Notes under the pieces: generated by a model
Databases searched by the model: none
Told to the model about the DNA's origin: nothing
What the model saw: the letters and a program-made list of their open reading frames with translations, nothing else
Shown: in pieces, positions 14,718 to 22,919 of the stretch
Numbering within the stretch: position 1 is the first letter of the stretch
Layout of the letters: each line of letters starts with the position of its first letter
From: Syntrophorhabdus sp.
Lineage (GTDB): Bacteria; Desulfobacterota; BSN033; UBA1163
Length of the DNA: 29,593 nt
NCBI GenBank assembly: GCA_020724025.1
Contig: DYHU01000008.1
Location: 1 to 29,593 of the forward strand
Reading direction: 5' to 3'
Program-made: the position numbers and the translations under genes

Positions 14718-15589
14718 AATCGATGACAGGATTTGGAAGAGGAGAAGGAGAAACCGCCCTGGGGAGGGTGCTTGTCGAATCCCGCTCGGTCAATCATCGC
14801 TACAGTGATGTCAACATCCGACTGCCTAAACGTTTGGCCATCTTTGAAGGCCGGATCAAAGAAATGATCCGATCACAGGTGTCAAGAGGGAGGATCGATG
14901 TCTCCATAAAACTGGATGCTCTGGAAGGGGAGAAGATTCAACTCCAGGTCGATTCCAACCTCGCCGAACAGTACTTTCAGGCCCTCCTCTCCTTAAAGGA
15001 AAAATTTCAGCTCAAAGGGGAGATCACCCTGGAATTGCTGGCAGGAGCAAATGATCTGATCTCTGCGAAGGAGGAGTCCGGAGATGTCGAACCCTCCTGG
15101 CAGGGGATCATTCCGATCCTGAAACGGTCCTTGCAGGAAATGGACGAGATGAAATGTTCCGAAGGGGATACGCTTGCAAAGGATATTCAAAAACGACTGG
15201 AGTTGATCGCTCAGCAGCTAAAAGAGATCAAAGGGCAATTCCCTTTTTACGTTGAGGCCTATCGAAACCGGCTTCGGGAGAAACTTCAATCGCTTCTGGC
15301 CGGGATCGAGGTTGATCCTTACCGTTTACAACAGGAGATAGCCTTTTTGGCGGAACGGTCAGACATCACCGAAGAGATTGTGCGAGCGGAGAGCCATCTC
15401 CAGCAGTTCGATCTGCTTCTCAAAGGAGAAGAACCGGTGGGCAGGAAGATGGACTTTTTGCTTCAGGAAATCCACCGCGAAGTGAATACAGTGAGCGCCA
15501 AAGCGAATGATGCGGAGATCTCCCAGAAGGTGGTGGAGATCAAAAGCGAATTGGAAAGGATCCGGGAACAGGCGCAGAACATCGAGTAG
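14702..15589 (+). CDS. yicC: YicC family endoribonuclease
   Basis: 295 residues. YicC/YloC proteins are RNA-binding endoribonucleases; E. coli YicC takes part in decay of some small RNAs. Seen: the hallmark 'LKSMTGFGRGEG' (about 5-16), 'ESRSVNHRYSDVNIRLP' (about 26-42), a long helical middle, and the C-terminal DUF1732 block 'ERSDITEEIVRAESHLQQF' (about 217-235), 'GRKMDFLLQEIHREVNT' (about 246-262) and 'SAKANDAEI'. Start ATG 14702 has GGAAAGGGA directly upstream inside the DUF4416 gene; ATG 14711 is the alternative. It is followed after 160 bases by gmk, the usual order in many bacteria. Confidence 0.93.
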   Translation: MPTMLKSMTGFGRGEGETALGRVLVESRSVNHRYSDVNIRLPKRLAIFEGRIKEMIRSQVSRGRIDVSIKLDALEGEKIQLQVDSNLAEQYFQALLSLKEKFQLKGEITLELLAGANDLISAKEESGDVEPSWQGIIPILKRSLQEMDEMKCSEGDTLAKDIQKRLELIAQQLKEIKGQFPFYVEAYRNRLREKLQSLLAGIEVDPYRLQQEIAFLAERSDITEEIVRAESHLQQFDLLLKGEEPVGRKMDFLLQEIHREVNTVSAKANDAEISQKVVEIKSELERIREQAQNIE

Positions 15590-15749
15590 TCAGAACATTG
15601 GTTTCGTTTATCGGTAACGGCAAGGATGCCCGTATCGTTAATAAAAGGCTACGTTTGTCATCTCTTTATTCTTTCCACGTAACCTTAACCGGTAGCCGAA
15701 ACGGGCTTCCTAACCGTAACCTTGACCGATAGAGAATTTTATCTTCAAA

Positions 15750-16403
15750 ATGGGAAATAAAGATCAGGCGAACAAAAAAGGAAAAGGGTTAATCTTCATC
15801 CTCTCCGCGCCTTCGGGCACAGGGAAGACCACCCTGGTAAGGAGGGTGATGGAAGAATTGCCCTGCCTTCGGTTCTCTGTCTCTTACACCACACGGCCTC
15901 CCAGAGCGAGCGAGCAGGAGGGAGTGGATTACCACTTTGTCTCCCCGGATGTTTTCAGGGAGATGATTGAGAAGGAGCAATTTTTAGAGTGGGCCGAAGT
16001 GTTGGGCCACTGTTATGGAACACCCCGGGTGGATATCGAGGCCCTGGAATCAGCAGGCATGGATTTAATTCTCGATATCGATACCCAGGGAGCAAAGAGG
16101 GCGAAGGAGAAGTTGGGCCATGCCATATTGATCTTCCTTCTCCCGCCATCTATCGATGCCCTTCAGGAACGATTGATGGGCAGGGGCCTCGATTCACTTG
16201 AAAGGATTCAGTTCCGACTGGCCCATGCGAAGAGGGACATGGAGGAAGCGCACTGGTACCACCATATCATCATCAATGAGAGGATTGAGGAAGCCGTCGA
16301 AAAATTGAAGGAGATCATCATTGCCGAGAGGCGCCAAAAGGAGGAGAATCATGGCAAGAGTTACGGTAGAGGACTGTTTGAAAAATGTAGAAAGCCGGTT
16401 TGA
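15750..16403 (+). CDS. gmk: Guanylate kinase
   Basis: 217 residues. Phosphorylates GMP/dGMP to GDP/dGDP with ATP, in the cytoplasm. Seen: P-loop '[16 protein letters not shown]' (about 19-34), GMP-binding '[22 protein letters not shown]' split over about 45-66 (Ser, Arg and Tyr of the GMP site), '[14 protein letters not shown]' (about 81-94), '[11 protein letters not shown]' (about 111-121) and the lid '[19 protein letters not shown]' (about 149-167). No clear ribosome site at ATG 15750. The 3' end overlaps the rpoZ start by 53 nt; the last ~18 residues exist only because of this overlap. Confidence 0.95.
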   Translation: MGNKDQANKKGKGLIFILSAPSGTGKTTLVRRVMEELPCLRFSVSYTTRPPRASEQEGVDYHFVSPDVFREMIEKEQFLEWAEVLGHCYGTPRVDIEALESAGMDLILDIDTQGAKRAKEKLGHAILIFLLPPSIDALQERLMGRGLDSLERIQFRLAHAKRDMEEAHWYHHIIINERIEEAVEKLKEIIIAERRQKEENHGKSYGRGLFEKCRKPV

Positions 16404-16572
16404 ACTGGTCATCCTGGCTGCGAAAAGGGCGAAGATGCTGATGAAAGGGGCAAAACCCCTGGTGGAGACGGATAACCGGTCCATTGTGAACGCCCTGAGG
16501 GAAGTAGCTGGCGAGAAGGTAAAATTTGTCAATCCGAGAGAGAAAAAGGGTGGTTCCTCTCAAGAGGAGTGA
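16351..16572 (+). CDS. rpoZ: RNA polymerase omega subunit
   Basis: 73 residues. Small subunit that helps beta' folding and assembly of RNA polymerase and forms part of a ppGpp site in proteobacteria. Seen: '[20 protein letters not shown]' (1-20), '[17 protein letters not shown]', '[16 protein letters not shown]'. ATG 16351 has GGAGG at about 16341 and gives the canonical MARVTVED start, so the longer frame from 16321 is rejected. It overlaps gmk by 53 nt, and its TGA (16570-16572) overlaps the next gene's ATG (TGATG). Confidence 0.95.
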   Translation: MARVTVEDCLKNVESRFELVILAAKRAKMLMKGAKPLVETDNRSIVNALREVAGEKVKFVNPREKKGGSSQEE

Positions 16573-18005
16573 TGAAGACTGGCATCACCGGAATGAAAGG
16601 GGCGGCTGAGCGTCAGGGGACCGGATTGATTGCCGATCCCATCTATCACTATATTGTGATGACCGACCGTATCGAAGGGGAGAAGACGGAAAGGGATGTG
16701 ATCGATTCCCCTTATGTTCAGCGACTCCGGCGAATCTATCAACTTCAAAGCGCCCGCTGGGTCTTTCCCTCCGCAGAACACACCCGATTCCAGCACTCCC
16801 TGGGAACGATGCATGTGGCAGGGGTCTTTTCGGAACAGCTCTATCCTTTCCTCTTCGATCTCTTTCAATCAGAACTTCCATCCTTTTCCTATATCGAAGA
16901 GCTTCTGCGAATGGCCGGGCTGCTCCATGATATCGGCCACGGACCTTTCTGCCATTTTTTCGATGAGCAATATCTTTCCCGATTTCAGACCAATCATGAG
17001 GAGATTGGACAGCACATCATCCGGGAAAAGGTTTCTTCCATCCTGAAGGGTATCCGGAGAACCGCCAGGGGTTCCTTCAGAAGATCGGAAGCGCTCGATC
17101 CGGAACAGGTGGCTTTTCTCATCAAAAAGCCGCTGAAAAGGGAAAGGCGAAGGCATCCGAAGTGGCTCGTCTTTCTCCAGCAGCTCTTTCGAGGAATCTT
17201 TACCTTCGACAATATCGACTATGTCCTTCGGGATGCTTACATGACGGGCGTCTCCATCGGCCCCATCGACTGGAGGCGTCTCCTCTATTATACCTCCTTC
17301 CGAAGAGAAGGGCTGGTCCTGGATAAAAGGGGGATGGATGCCCTGGCTATGTTCCTCAATGCGCGGCTCTACCTTTTCTCCAATGTTTACTATCACCGGA
17401 CGACACGCTCGATCGACCTTCAACTCCAGGAGATCTTTAAGGAGACCATGGAGATCCTCTGTCCCTATCATCCGCTCAAAGAGATAGAGCAATACCTTAA
17501 TTTAACCGACTGGTTTCTGATGGAGAAGGTGATGGAATGGAAGCGATCCCTTTCGTCGAAGGAGAGGCGGCTGGGTGAGAAATGGGGAGAAGTTCTCTCA
17601 AGGAAGTTGAAATGGAGCAGTGTCTTTGAGGAAAAATTAACCCTCAAGGAGATGGAGATTGGACGGCCGATCTTCCTCACTCCCAAAGAGGTGAAACAGA
17701 GAATGGAAACCTTTTTGCCCGGGCAGTTGAAAAAGGTCGAATTCCATGTCGACATGGCCCATCACGATCCCAGACCCCTCAACCCCTGGCATGGGACAGA
17801 AGGGGCGACCCTGCTGATCTACGACCCGGGGACCCAAAGGATTTCAAGGGAACCCCTGCGGAGGTTGTTTCAGTATATTCCGGCCAAGGTAGCGATCTGC
17901 CGTGTCTATGCCCGGGATCAACGTTTTAACCGCCAGCTCGGTGAGGCCGCTCGCCAGGCCCTTGCTTCGGAAGGGCACATCGAAATTTTGGAAACGAATC
18001 TTTAA
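16572..18005 (+). CDS. HD-domain phosphohydrolase (COG1078/SAMHD1-like)
   Basis: 477 residues. Member of the HD superfamily whose characterised relatives (SAMHD1, bacterial dNTPases) remove triphosphate from dNTPs; some bind other nucleotides. Metal site: 'HTRFQHSLGTMHVAG' (about 73-87) supplies the first His, 'AGLLHDIGHGPFCHFF' (about 115-130) the HD pair, and 'FDNIDYVLRDAYMTGV' (about 215-230) the late Asp. 'YVQRLRRIYQLQSARWVFP' precedes it, as in the family. ATG 16572 overlaps the rpoZ stop, with AGAGGAG as ribosome site; an upstream GTG (16569) is also possible. Likely role in nucleotide pool control; substrate not determinable. Confidence 0.88.
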   Translation: MKTGITGMKGAAERQGTGLIADPIYHYIVMTDRIEGEKTERDVIDSPYVQRLRRIYQLQSARWVFPSAEHTRFQHSLGTMHVAGVFSEQLYPFLFDLFQSELPSFSYIEELLRMAGLLHDIGHGPFCHFFDEQYLSRFQTNHEEIGQHIIREKVSSILKGIRRTARGSFRRSEALDPEQVAFLIKKPLKRERRRHPKWLVFLQQLFRGIFTFDNIDYVLRDAYMTGVSIGPIDWRRLLYYTSFRREGLVLDKRGMDALAMFLNARLYLFSNVYYHRTTRSIDLQLQEIFKETMEILCPYHPLKEIEQYLNLTDWFLMEKVMEWKRSLSSKERRLGEKWGEVLSRKLKWSSVFEEKLTLKEMEIGRPIFLTPKEVKQRMETFLPGQLKKVEFHVDMAHHDPRPLNPWHGTEGATLLIYDPGTQRISREPLRRLFQYIPAKVAICRVYARDQRFNRQLGEAARQALASEGHIEILETNL

Positions 18006-18144
18006 GAATCTCATTCTTATGATCCGATCCCGTTTCCTCGGCTTAGAAAAGCAGGCCCCATCCATCTCCTCCATCTTGTCTTTGAATCATTGACCGTGTT
18101 ATGATTTATTGAATCTAAAAAAGAATGATAGAAAGGTGTCAGTC

Positions 18145-19482
18145 GTGGAAAAGAACGGATATCAGAAACAGGTGATGGCCATCTACCAATTTATCAGCGA
18201 CCATCTCTACTTCAATCGACCGGATATTGAAATCAATGGGGAGCCCTATAATTCAGCCATCCTTTTAAGCCTGCTGACCGGCCTGACCAAAGGGAAGGAA
18301 CTGATCATCGGAGAACCGGGATTGGGGAAAACCACCTCTGCCGAATTTGTCTGTTCATTGATATACCAATTCCCGTTAGGGGTGATCTGGGGAAGTGAAG
18401 TTTCAGGGCATCCCGAGCAGACCGAGGAGAAGATCATCGGCAGACCCGATCTTGGGAAATTGAACCGTGGGGAAGAGGATGTCGTGTGGACCAATTTTGT
18501 CCAGATGCCGGTCAAGATCGTGGATGAGATCAACCGTCTCCCTGAAACGAAACAGAGCATGATCCTTGACGGAGTGGACCGGGGCAACTGGGAATACCTC
18601 AATGAGATGATCATAAACGATGAATACTGCCTCTTTGCCACCGCCAATTATCAAGATGGAGGGACGAACACGATTATCGCTCCTCTGGTCGATCGGTTCG
18701 ATGTCATTGTGGAATCGCGGTATCCGGGGGCCAATCTCTCGTTTCTCATCGGGAAGGCCCGGGGAAAGGATCAGATTCTGAGGCATCCCAAATATGAGAA
18801 GGGCCTCTATCGTGTCATGAAATCGAAGATCGCCTATGAGAAGAAGATCCCGAAACTGGAGGAAATCTGTAACGCCTTCGGCGAATACGTTGAGAAAACA
18901 CTGGGGGTAAAACCCCTTCGGAGGGAGGACCGTGATCGGATTCGAACCGAAATGGGTAGCCTTGAGATGGATCTCGATGCGAGCGCCTTTGTGCGGATGC
19001 TCCTGGCGGAACTCTCCTTCTGCGATCGTTACGGGCAGAAAAGGATTGTAGAAAACTGTGAGGAGGGCTGCCATTACACGGGATACCTCTGCCGTCAGAT
19101 CAAAAATTGCGCCTCGAATCGCCTTCCGACTTCCATCAAACTTTTCGCTCAGGGGCTGGCATGGTTATCCGGGGACTCCGAAATCGATATCGAACAGGTG
19201 AAGGCGGTCATGCCCTTTGTCCTTTCGCATCGAATCCAGTGGAAGGATGAGGTCCTCTCTCAAAAGGAAAGAGCGAAGAGGGATGATCCCTTTCAGATCT
19301 TCCTCGCCAAGGAAGCGGTAAAGACCGTCTCCCAGAGGTACAGGGAGCAGAGCGATCATCTCAAGGATGCGCTCGCTCTGGGATCGAAGATCTATCAGGG
19401 CGAATCTCTGGAGCCATTGGAGGGAGATCATCCGATTTACACCGAAATCAAGAAAGATATTCGTCATAGAAGAAATCATTGA
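18145..19482 (+). CDS. MoxR-type AAA+ ATPase with a four-Cys cluster
   Basis: About 445 residues. MoxR-group AAA+ ATPases work with VWA proteins to remodel or load cofactors into client complexes. Seen: Walker A 'IGEPGLGKTT' (about 55-64), Walker B 'KIVDEINRL' (about 124-132), sensor-1 Asn in 'FATANYQDGG' (about 165-174) and the following 'APLVDRFDVIVESRYPG', as in MoxR. Unusual: four cysteines at about 304, 308, 315 and 321 (C-x3-C-x6-C-x5-C) in the C-terminal helical part, which could hold a metal or Fe-S cluster. GTG 18145 is chosen because AAAGG lies 8 nt upstream; GTG 18136 and TTG 18109 are alternatives. It overlaps the next gene as TGATG. Confidence 0.88.
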   Translation: MEKNGYQKQVMAIYQFISDHLYFNRPDIEINGEPYNSAILLSLLTGLTKGKELIIGEPGLGKTTSAEFVCSLIYQFPLGVIWGSEVSGHPEQTEEKIIGRPDLGKLNRGEEDVVWTNFVQMPVKIVDEINRLPETKQSMILDGVDRGNWEYLNEMIINDEYCLFATANYQDGGTNTIIAPLVDRFDVIVESRYPGANLSFLIGKARGKDQILRHPKYEKGLYRVMKSKIAYEKKIPKLEEICNAFGEYVEKTLGVKPLRREDRDRIRTEMGSLEMDLDASAFVRMLLAELSFCDRYGQKRIVENCEEGCHYTGYLCRQIKNCASNRLPTSIKLFAQGLAWLSGDSEIDIEQVKAVMPFVLSHRIQWKDEVLSQKERAKRDDPFQIFLAKEAVKTVSQRYREQSDHLKDALALGSKIYQGESLEPLEGDHPIYTEIKKDIRHRRNH

Positions 19483-20243
19483 TGAAGAACGCTTGTTCAA
19501 AGAAGAAGACTTTCGGTCCTCATCGGCAAGAACCTTACGCTACCCTCAACCCTTTCGAGGAATTTAAGTCCTTCCAATTTCAAAGAACGGAGATCCCTCT
19601 GGACCAGATCGTCCAGTCCACTGAAGTGGTGATGAACCAGATCCGTTTGGGGTATGAGAGGCTTCTGGAAGAAGAGGCAAAAGAACTCGTCTGGATGGTT
19701 CAGTATAACACCATCATCAAGGCCTACGAGGTGGCGGAGAAATATGTTAGGGAGATCGATTATTCGGCGGAGGATATTGAGGATTTCTGCTTTGCCCTGG
19801 AGAATACCCAGCGGATTCCCTATCTCATTCCTGGACCGGCGGGAATCTATATCTCCGCATTGTGCAATTACGCGAAGGAGGAAGAAATCGTTCTGAAACT
19901 TTCGGAGCTGAAGACAGAGATCAATCTCATCGGATTCCGGCTCCCCAAAGGGAAACGGCTGATGGTCGAAGGGGACACGGGCGATTTCACCGGTATTGGC
20001 ATCGAAGGTGGAGACCTGGAGGTAGATGGAAACGCCAAGAACTGGACCGGGGCAGGGATGAGATCCGGAAAGATACTGGTGAAGAAGAACATCGGCCTCC
20101 ATACCGGAGAGTGGATGATGGGAGGAGAGATCTATGTCGGGGGAAGGGTGAGAGGACTGGGAAATATCGTTGAAGGAAAAGTCTATGAGAGGGATAAGCT
20201 TGTCTATCCCGGAAAGGTCCGTTATCCCAACCTCTATTATTAG
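19482..20243 (+). CDS. GXGXG beta-helix protein linked to MoxR/VWA pair
   Basis: 253 residues, no enzyme motif recognised. The N-terminal half (about 35-150) is mostly helical. From about 150 the chain is a glycine-rich repeat 'LMVEGDTGDFTGIGIEGGDL', 'VDGNAKNWTGAGMRSGKILV', 'GLHTGEWMMGGEIYVGGRV', 'GLGNIVEGKVY', i.e. the right-handed beta-helix (GXGXG) also found at the C-terminus of glutamate synthase GltB and in formylmethanofuran dehydrogenase subunit C. ATG 19482 overlaps the AAA+ stop (TGATG), and the VWA gene follows after 7 nt, so the three are one transcriptional and probably functional unit. It may be the scaffold or client of the MoxR-VWA pair; this is inference. Confidence 0.75.
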   Translation: MKNACSKKKTFGPHRQEPYATLNPFEEFKSFQFQRTEIPLDQIVQSTEVVMNQIRLGYERLLEEEAKELVWMVQYNTIIKAYEVAEKYVREIDYSAEDIEDFCFALENTQRIPYLIPGPAGIYISALCNYAKEEEIVLKLSELKTEINLIGFRLPKGKRLMVEGDTGDFTGIGIEGGDLEVDGNAKNWTGAGMRSGKILVKKNIGLHTGEWMMGGEIYVGGRVRGLGNIVEGKVYERDKLVYPGKVRYPNLYY

Positions 20244-20250
20244 GCGATCG

Positions 20251-21894
20251 ATGGAAGAAAAAAAGCTACAGACTCTCATCGAAGAGATCTGGCCCCGGTT
20301 GAGGAAGAAACATCTCTACCCTGAGATCCCCATTCCGAAGATCGGAAAGGTCCCTGATCCTTTTGACGAAGAAAATGAGAAGGATGATCCCGTTCACAGG
20401 GTTGGATTGGAGATGAAAGAGAAACAGATGACCATCAACCCGGTCTTTCTCTCCACCATGAAGGGTAAGATGGCGGAGGAAAATCTGATTGAGGCTCTTC
20501 TCGATCACGGGATCACTCACTACACCTTCTGCCCATGGGATTTTCAGACCCACCTCAGGCTCTATGCAGAGGCCAAGAAGGTGATGGGAGATAAGGGGTT
20601 GGCCAAACAGGCGGCCAACTACTTTATCGATGTCATCGCCGACACCCACTGCGTCAAAAAGAGAGCCACAGAAATCCCGGAATTACACCGAAATCTGGAA
20701 AAGGGAACCGTTGAGGAAGTGATCGCCTCCCTCTATCAGAAGATTTGGGGGATCGATCTGGGCATCTTTCCCTCAAAAAAAGGTGGAAAAAACAATGATG
20801 AGGTTGTCCGAAGGTTAGCAAGGATTCCCTACCTGGATCGCTCCAGGTGGTCTGAAAGCATCCGGAAGTTTGCCCGCTCTCTTAAACCCCTTCTCATCTT
20901 GGAGCAGAAGGAACAGGAATCCAGAGGCGGAAAAGGAGAATCCAACCCTCAGGGAGAACATGATCTGAATCACTACTCCTATGAAGAGATCGATGAGGGG
21001 TTAAGAGAGTATGCCCAAAAGACCATGGGGCTGTCAGAATTCAAAGAGGTGGTGGAAGACTTCTCCACAGAACTGAAGGAAATGGGTTATGGAATCAAGG
21101 GGGGAATGGGAAGGGGGAGGGGGGCTTCCATTGATGCAGATATCCTCTTCTATATGAAACTGGCCGAACATTATTCGATTCCGCTGAAAAAGGTTCCCAT
21201 GGAGGAGGCGGGAACGCTCCATCCCCATTCCCATTCGCCATGGGAGATCGGATCGCCATTTCAGGATATCGATATCTGGACGAGTTTTGGTAAAATCATG
21301 CCGGGGATCACCCAGATCTGGAAGAAGAAAGAGGGAAAGGGTCGGGGGAAAATCGAAGGGGCGCCCGACTGCCTGATCATCATTGACTCCTCAGGAAGCA
21401 TGATCAATCCACGGAAAAACCTTTCCTATGCCGTTTTGGGAGCCGCCTGCGCGACCAATGCCTATCTGCGGAATGATTCAAAAGTGGCGGTCTATAATTT
21501 CAGCGATGCCCCGATGGGGGGGCGGGATGTTCTCGATTATACGGAGAACCGGGAAGAGATCTACCGGGTGCTCTGTAAATATTTTGGAGGCGGAACCGCA
21601 CTGGACCTCGAAGATATCATGCCCTTGATCAAGGGGAAAAAGGAGGTGGATCTGTTCATCATCACCGATATGAAGATTACCAACCTGGAGACCCTGATCG
21701 GATTCTTTGGAAAAATTCAGAACCGGATCACAGCGGTCCATATCGGAGAAAACCCTTATGCCTCAAGGTTCGAAAAGGCGGTGGAGAAAAGAAAGAATAT
21801 TAATATCTTTACGGTGAAAAAAAAGGAAGATATTCCTCATATTGTTTTAGGAAGCATCCGTGAATATTTTAATCTGGTTCAAAGAGGCCGTTGA
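20251..21894 (+). CDS. VWA-domain protein with degenerate metallopeptidase-like N-terminus
   Basis: 547 residues. The C-terminal VWA domain has an intact MIDAS: 'IIIDSSGSMI' (D379, S381, S383), Thr in 'FGGGTAL' (about T449) and Asp in 'FIITDMK' (D473). The N-terminal half contains 'DHGITHYTFCPWDF' (H86 and H90) followed by 'NYFIDVIAD' (about 123-131), the layout of the HExxH...N..D zinc-peptidase-like domain often fused to VWA, but with Gly in place of the catalytic Glu. The middle is charged and rich in Gly/Lys. ATG 20251 is the first start after the preceding stop; no strong ribosome site, so translation is probably coupled. It acts with the MoxR ATPase two genes upstream. Confidence 0.85.
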   Translation: MEEKKLQTLIEEIWPRLRKKHLYPEIPIPKIGKVPDPFDEENEKDDPVHRVGLEMKEKQMTINPVFLSTMKGKMAEENLIEALLDHGITHYTFCPWDFQTHLRLYAEAKKVMGDKGLAKQAANYFIDVIADTHCVKKRATEIPELHRNLEKGTVEEVIASLYQKIWGIDLGIFPSKKGGKNNDEVVRRLARIPYLDRSRWSESIRKFARSLKPLLILEQKEQESRGGKGESNPQGEHDLNHYSYEEIDEGLREYAQKTMGLSEFKEVVEDFSTELKEMGYGIKGGMGRGRGASIDADILFYMKLAEHYSIPLKKVPMEEAGTLHPHSHSPWEIGSPFQDIDIWTSFGKIMPGITQIWKKKEGKGRGKIEGAPDCLIIIDSSGSMINPRKNLSYAVLGAACATNAYLRNDSKVAVYNFSDAPMGGRDVLDYTENREEIYRVLCKYFGGGTALDLEDIMPLIKGKKEVDLFIITDMKITNLETLIGFFGKIQNRITAVHIGENPYASRFEKAVEKRKNINIFTVKKKEDIPHIVLGSIREYFNLVQRGR

Positions 21895-22210
21895 GGTTGA
21901 CATAAGATCTTAAAAAAATCTTGACTCTTACTCATTATATCCTGTAAGTTAATATCTAATCCACGATCTATTAGAAATTTGTATCAAATTAATTTTTTTA
22001 TCTGAAATCGCAATGGGTATGAAGAGAGTCAGATGACTCCCCAAAAATCTTATAATAGATTGATAATATTAGACTATCGTTTGATTAAAGATTAGGCAAA
22101 CCGTTAAACAATTTGAAGGATACGCATTTTAAATCTGAAAATTTTAAGTTATCAACAGCATTTAAACAAAAAATGTGGGAAATAGAGCGAACTAATTAGA
22201 ATCATTTAGA
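21895..22210. other. AT-rich gap after the VWA gene
   Basis: No gene seen. It contains a weak AT hairpin with a T-run at 21976-21999 (AATTTG, loop TAT, CAAATT, then TTTTTTT) that might end the MoxR-GXGXG-VWA transcript. Composition is clearly more AT-rich than the genes before it, marking a change from core to accessory DNA. Confidence 0.4.
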
Positions 22211-22253
22211 AAATAGAAAAGGGATCAGTTAGAGGAGGGCTTTAACTGATCCC
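22211..22253 (-). terminator. Rho-independent terminator of the candidate small RNA
   Basis: 11-bp perfect stem GGGATCAGTTA/TAACTGATCCC with an 11-nt loop, followed on the minus strand by TTTTCTATTTTCT. On the plus strand the stem is followed by AACC, so the terminator has minus polarity. Confidence 0.6.
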
Positions 22254-22310
22254 AACCAGTGCATCAAATGGGGGTGAAACAAGGTGGTGATATGGTTTGA
22301 TGCACTGGCT
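22211..22310 (-). ncRNA. Candidate small RNA with two C-rich loop hairpins
   Basis: Read on the minus strand, a promoter (22345-22317) predicts a transcript starting at A22310. Two bases later begins a hairpin: CCAGTGCATCAAA (22308-22296) pairs perfectly over 13 bp with TTTGATGCACTGG (22268-22256), enclosing a 27-nt loop rich in CACC and CCCCC. After two bases a second hairpin follows: GGGATCAGTTA (22253-22243) with TAACTGATCCC (22231-22221), 11 bp, loop AAGCCCTCCTC, then TTTTCTATTTT. The loop contains CCTCCT, the anti-Shine-Dalgarno sequence. Promoter, structure and terminator together fit a ~100-nt trans-acting small RNA. On the plus strand the same palindromes would lie upstream of the DUF4124 gene. 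Confidence 0.55.
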
Positions 22311-22316
22311 ATATAC

Positions 22317-22345
22317 AATATAACAGAAAAAAAAGAAAAAATCAA
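22317..22345 (-). promoter_or_regulatory. Promoter of the candidate small RNA
   Basis: Minus strand: TTGATT (22345-22340), 17-nt spacer, TATATT (22322-22317), with an extended -10 TGT just before it. The predicted start at 22310 coincides with the base of the first hairpin. Confidence 0.55.
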
Positions 22346-22376
22346 ATCACAAATTATTTTTGGCACAGGATTTGCT

Positions 22377-22919
22377 ATGATAAAGAATATTATGAAGATT
22401 GTTCTCCTTATCATCTTTTCCTTTTTTATTTCAACTTCCGGATTTGCCCAGACTTATAAATGGGTCGACGATAAAGGGGTGGTCCATTTCACGGATGATA
22501 TAACCAAAATCCCTGATAAGTACAGACCTAAAGCCGACAAAATTGGAATGCCCGAAGAAAAAAGTGAAATAAAAATAGAGAGCGATCCATCTCCGAAGAG
22601 AAAGGAAGATGCCTATAAAGACCAGCTGGGCAGGGGCGAGGAATACTGGAAGGGCAGAGTTGAGGAGTGGAAAAAGAAGTTGAGAGCGGCTCAGGAGAAA
22701 ATGGATCAGGCCAGAATAAAATATAATGAATTGACAGAAAAGTTTAATGATTCGAGAAGTTCCGCAGAGAGAAACCAACTCAGGAGAGAAAGAGACCAGG
22801 TCAAACAGGAGATGGATCAGCAAAAAAGTCAAATTGAAGAAGCAAAGATGGCGCTTGAAAAGAAGATTCCAGAAGAGGCAGAACTCTATAAAGCAAAGCC
22901 GGAATGGATTAAACAGTGA
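22377..22919 (+). CDS. Secreted DUF4124 coiled-coil protein
   Basis: 180 residues. N-terminal signal peptide (Lys at 3 and 7, hydrophobic 'IVLLIIFSFFIS', likely cut after SGFA, about 24). Then a DUF4124 domain: 'QTYKWVDDKGVVHFTDD' and 'IPDKYR' (about 25-50), a small beta unit seen in many proteobacterial envelope proteins. Residues about 80-165 are strongly charged and heptad-like (KKLRAAQEKMDQ, RRERDQVKQEMDQQ), a coiled coil. ATG 22377 is chosen because AGGA lies upstream and it gives a clean signal peptide; the longer frame to 22284 would read through the small-RNA locus. Periplasmic, function unknown. Confidence 0.8.
   Translation: MIKNIMKIVLLIIFSFFISTSGFAQTYKWVDDKGVVHFTDDITKIPDKYRPKADKIGMPEEKSEIKIESDPSPKRKEDAYKDQLGRGEEYWKGRVEEWKKKLRAAQEKMDQARIKYNELTEKFNDSRSSAERNQLRRERDQVKQEMDQQKSQIEEAKMALEKKIPEEAELYKAKPEWIKQ

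Noticed and set aside
18403..19074. 223-residue minus-strand frame inside the MoxR gene
   Set aside because: Antisense of a gene with intact Walker motifs.
19497..20279. 260-residue minus-strand frame opposite the GXGXG gene
   Set aside because: Antisense shadow; the plus-strand frame has coupling overlaps with both neighbours and the glycine-rich repeat pattern.
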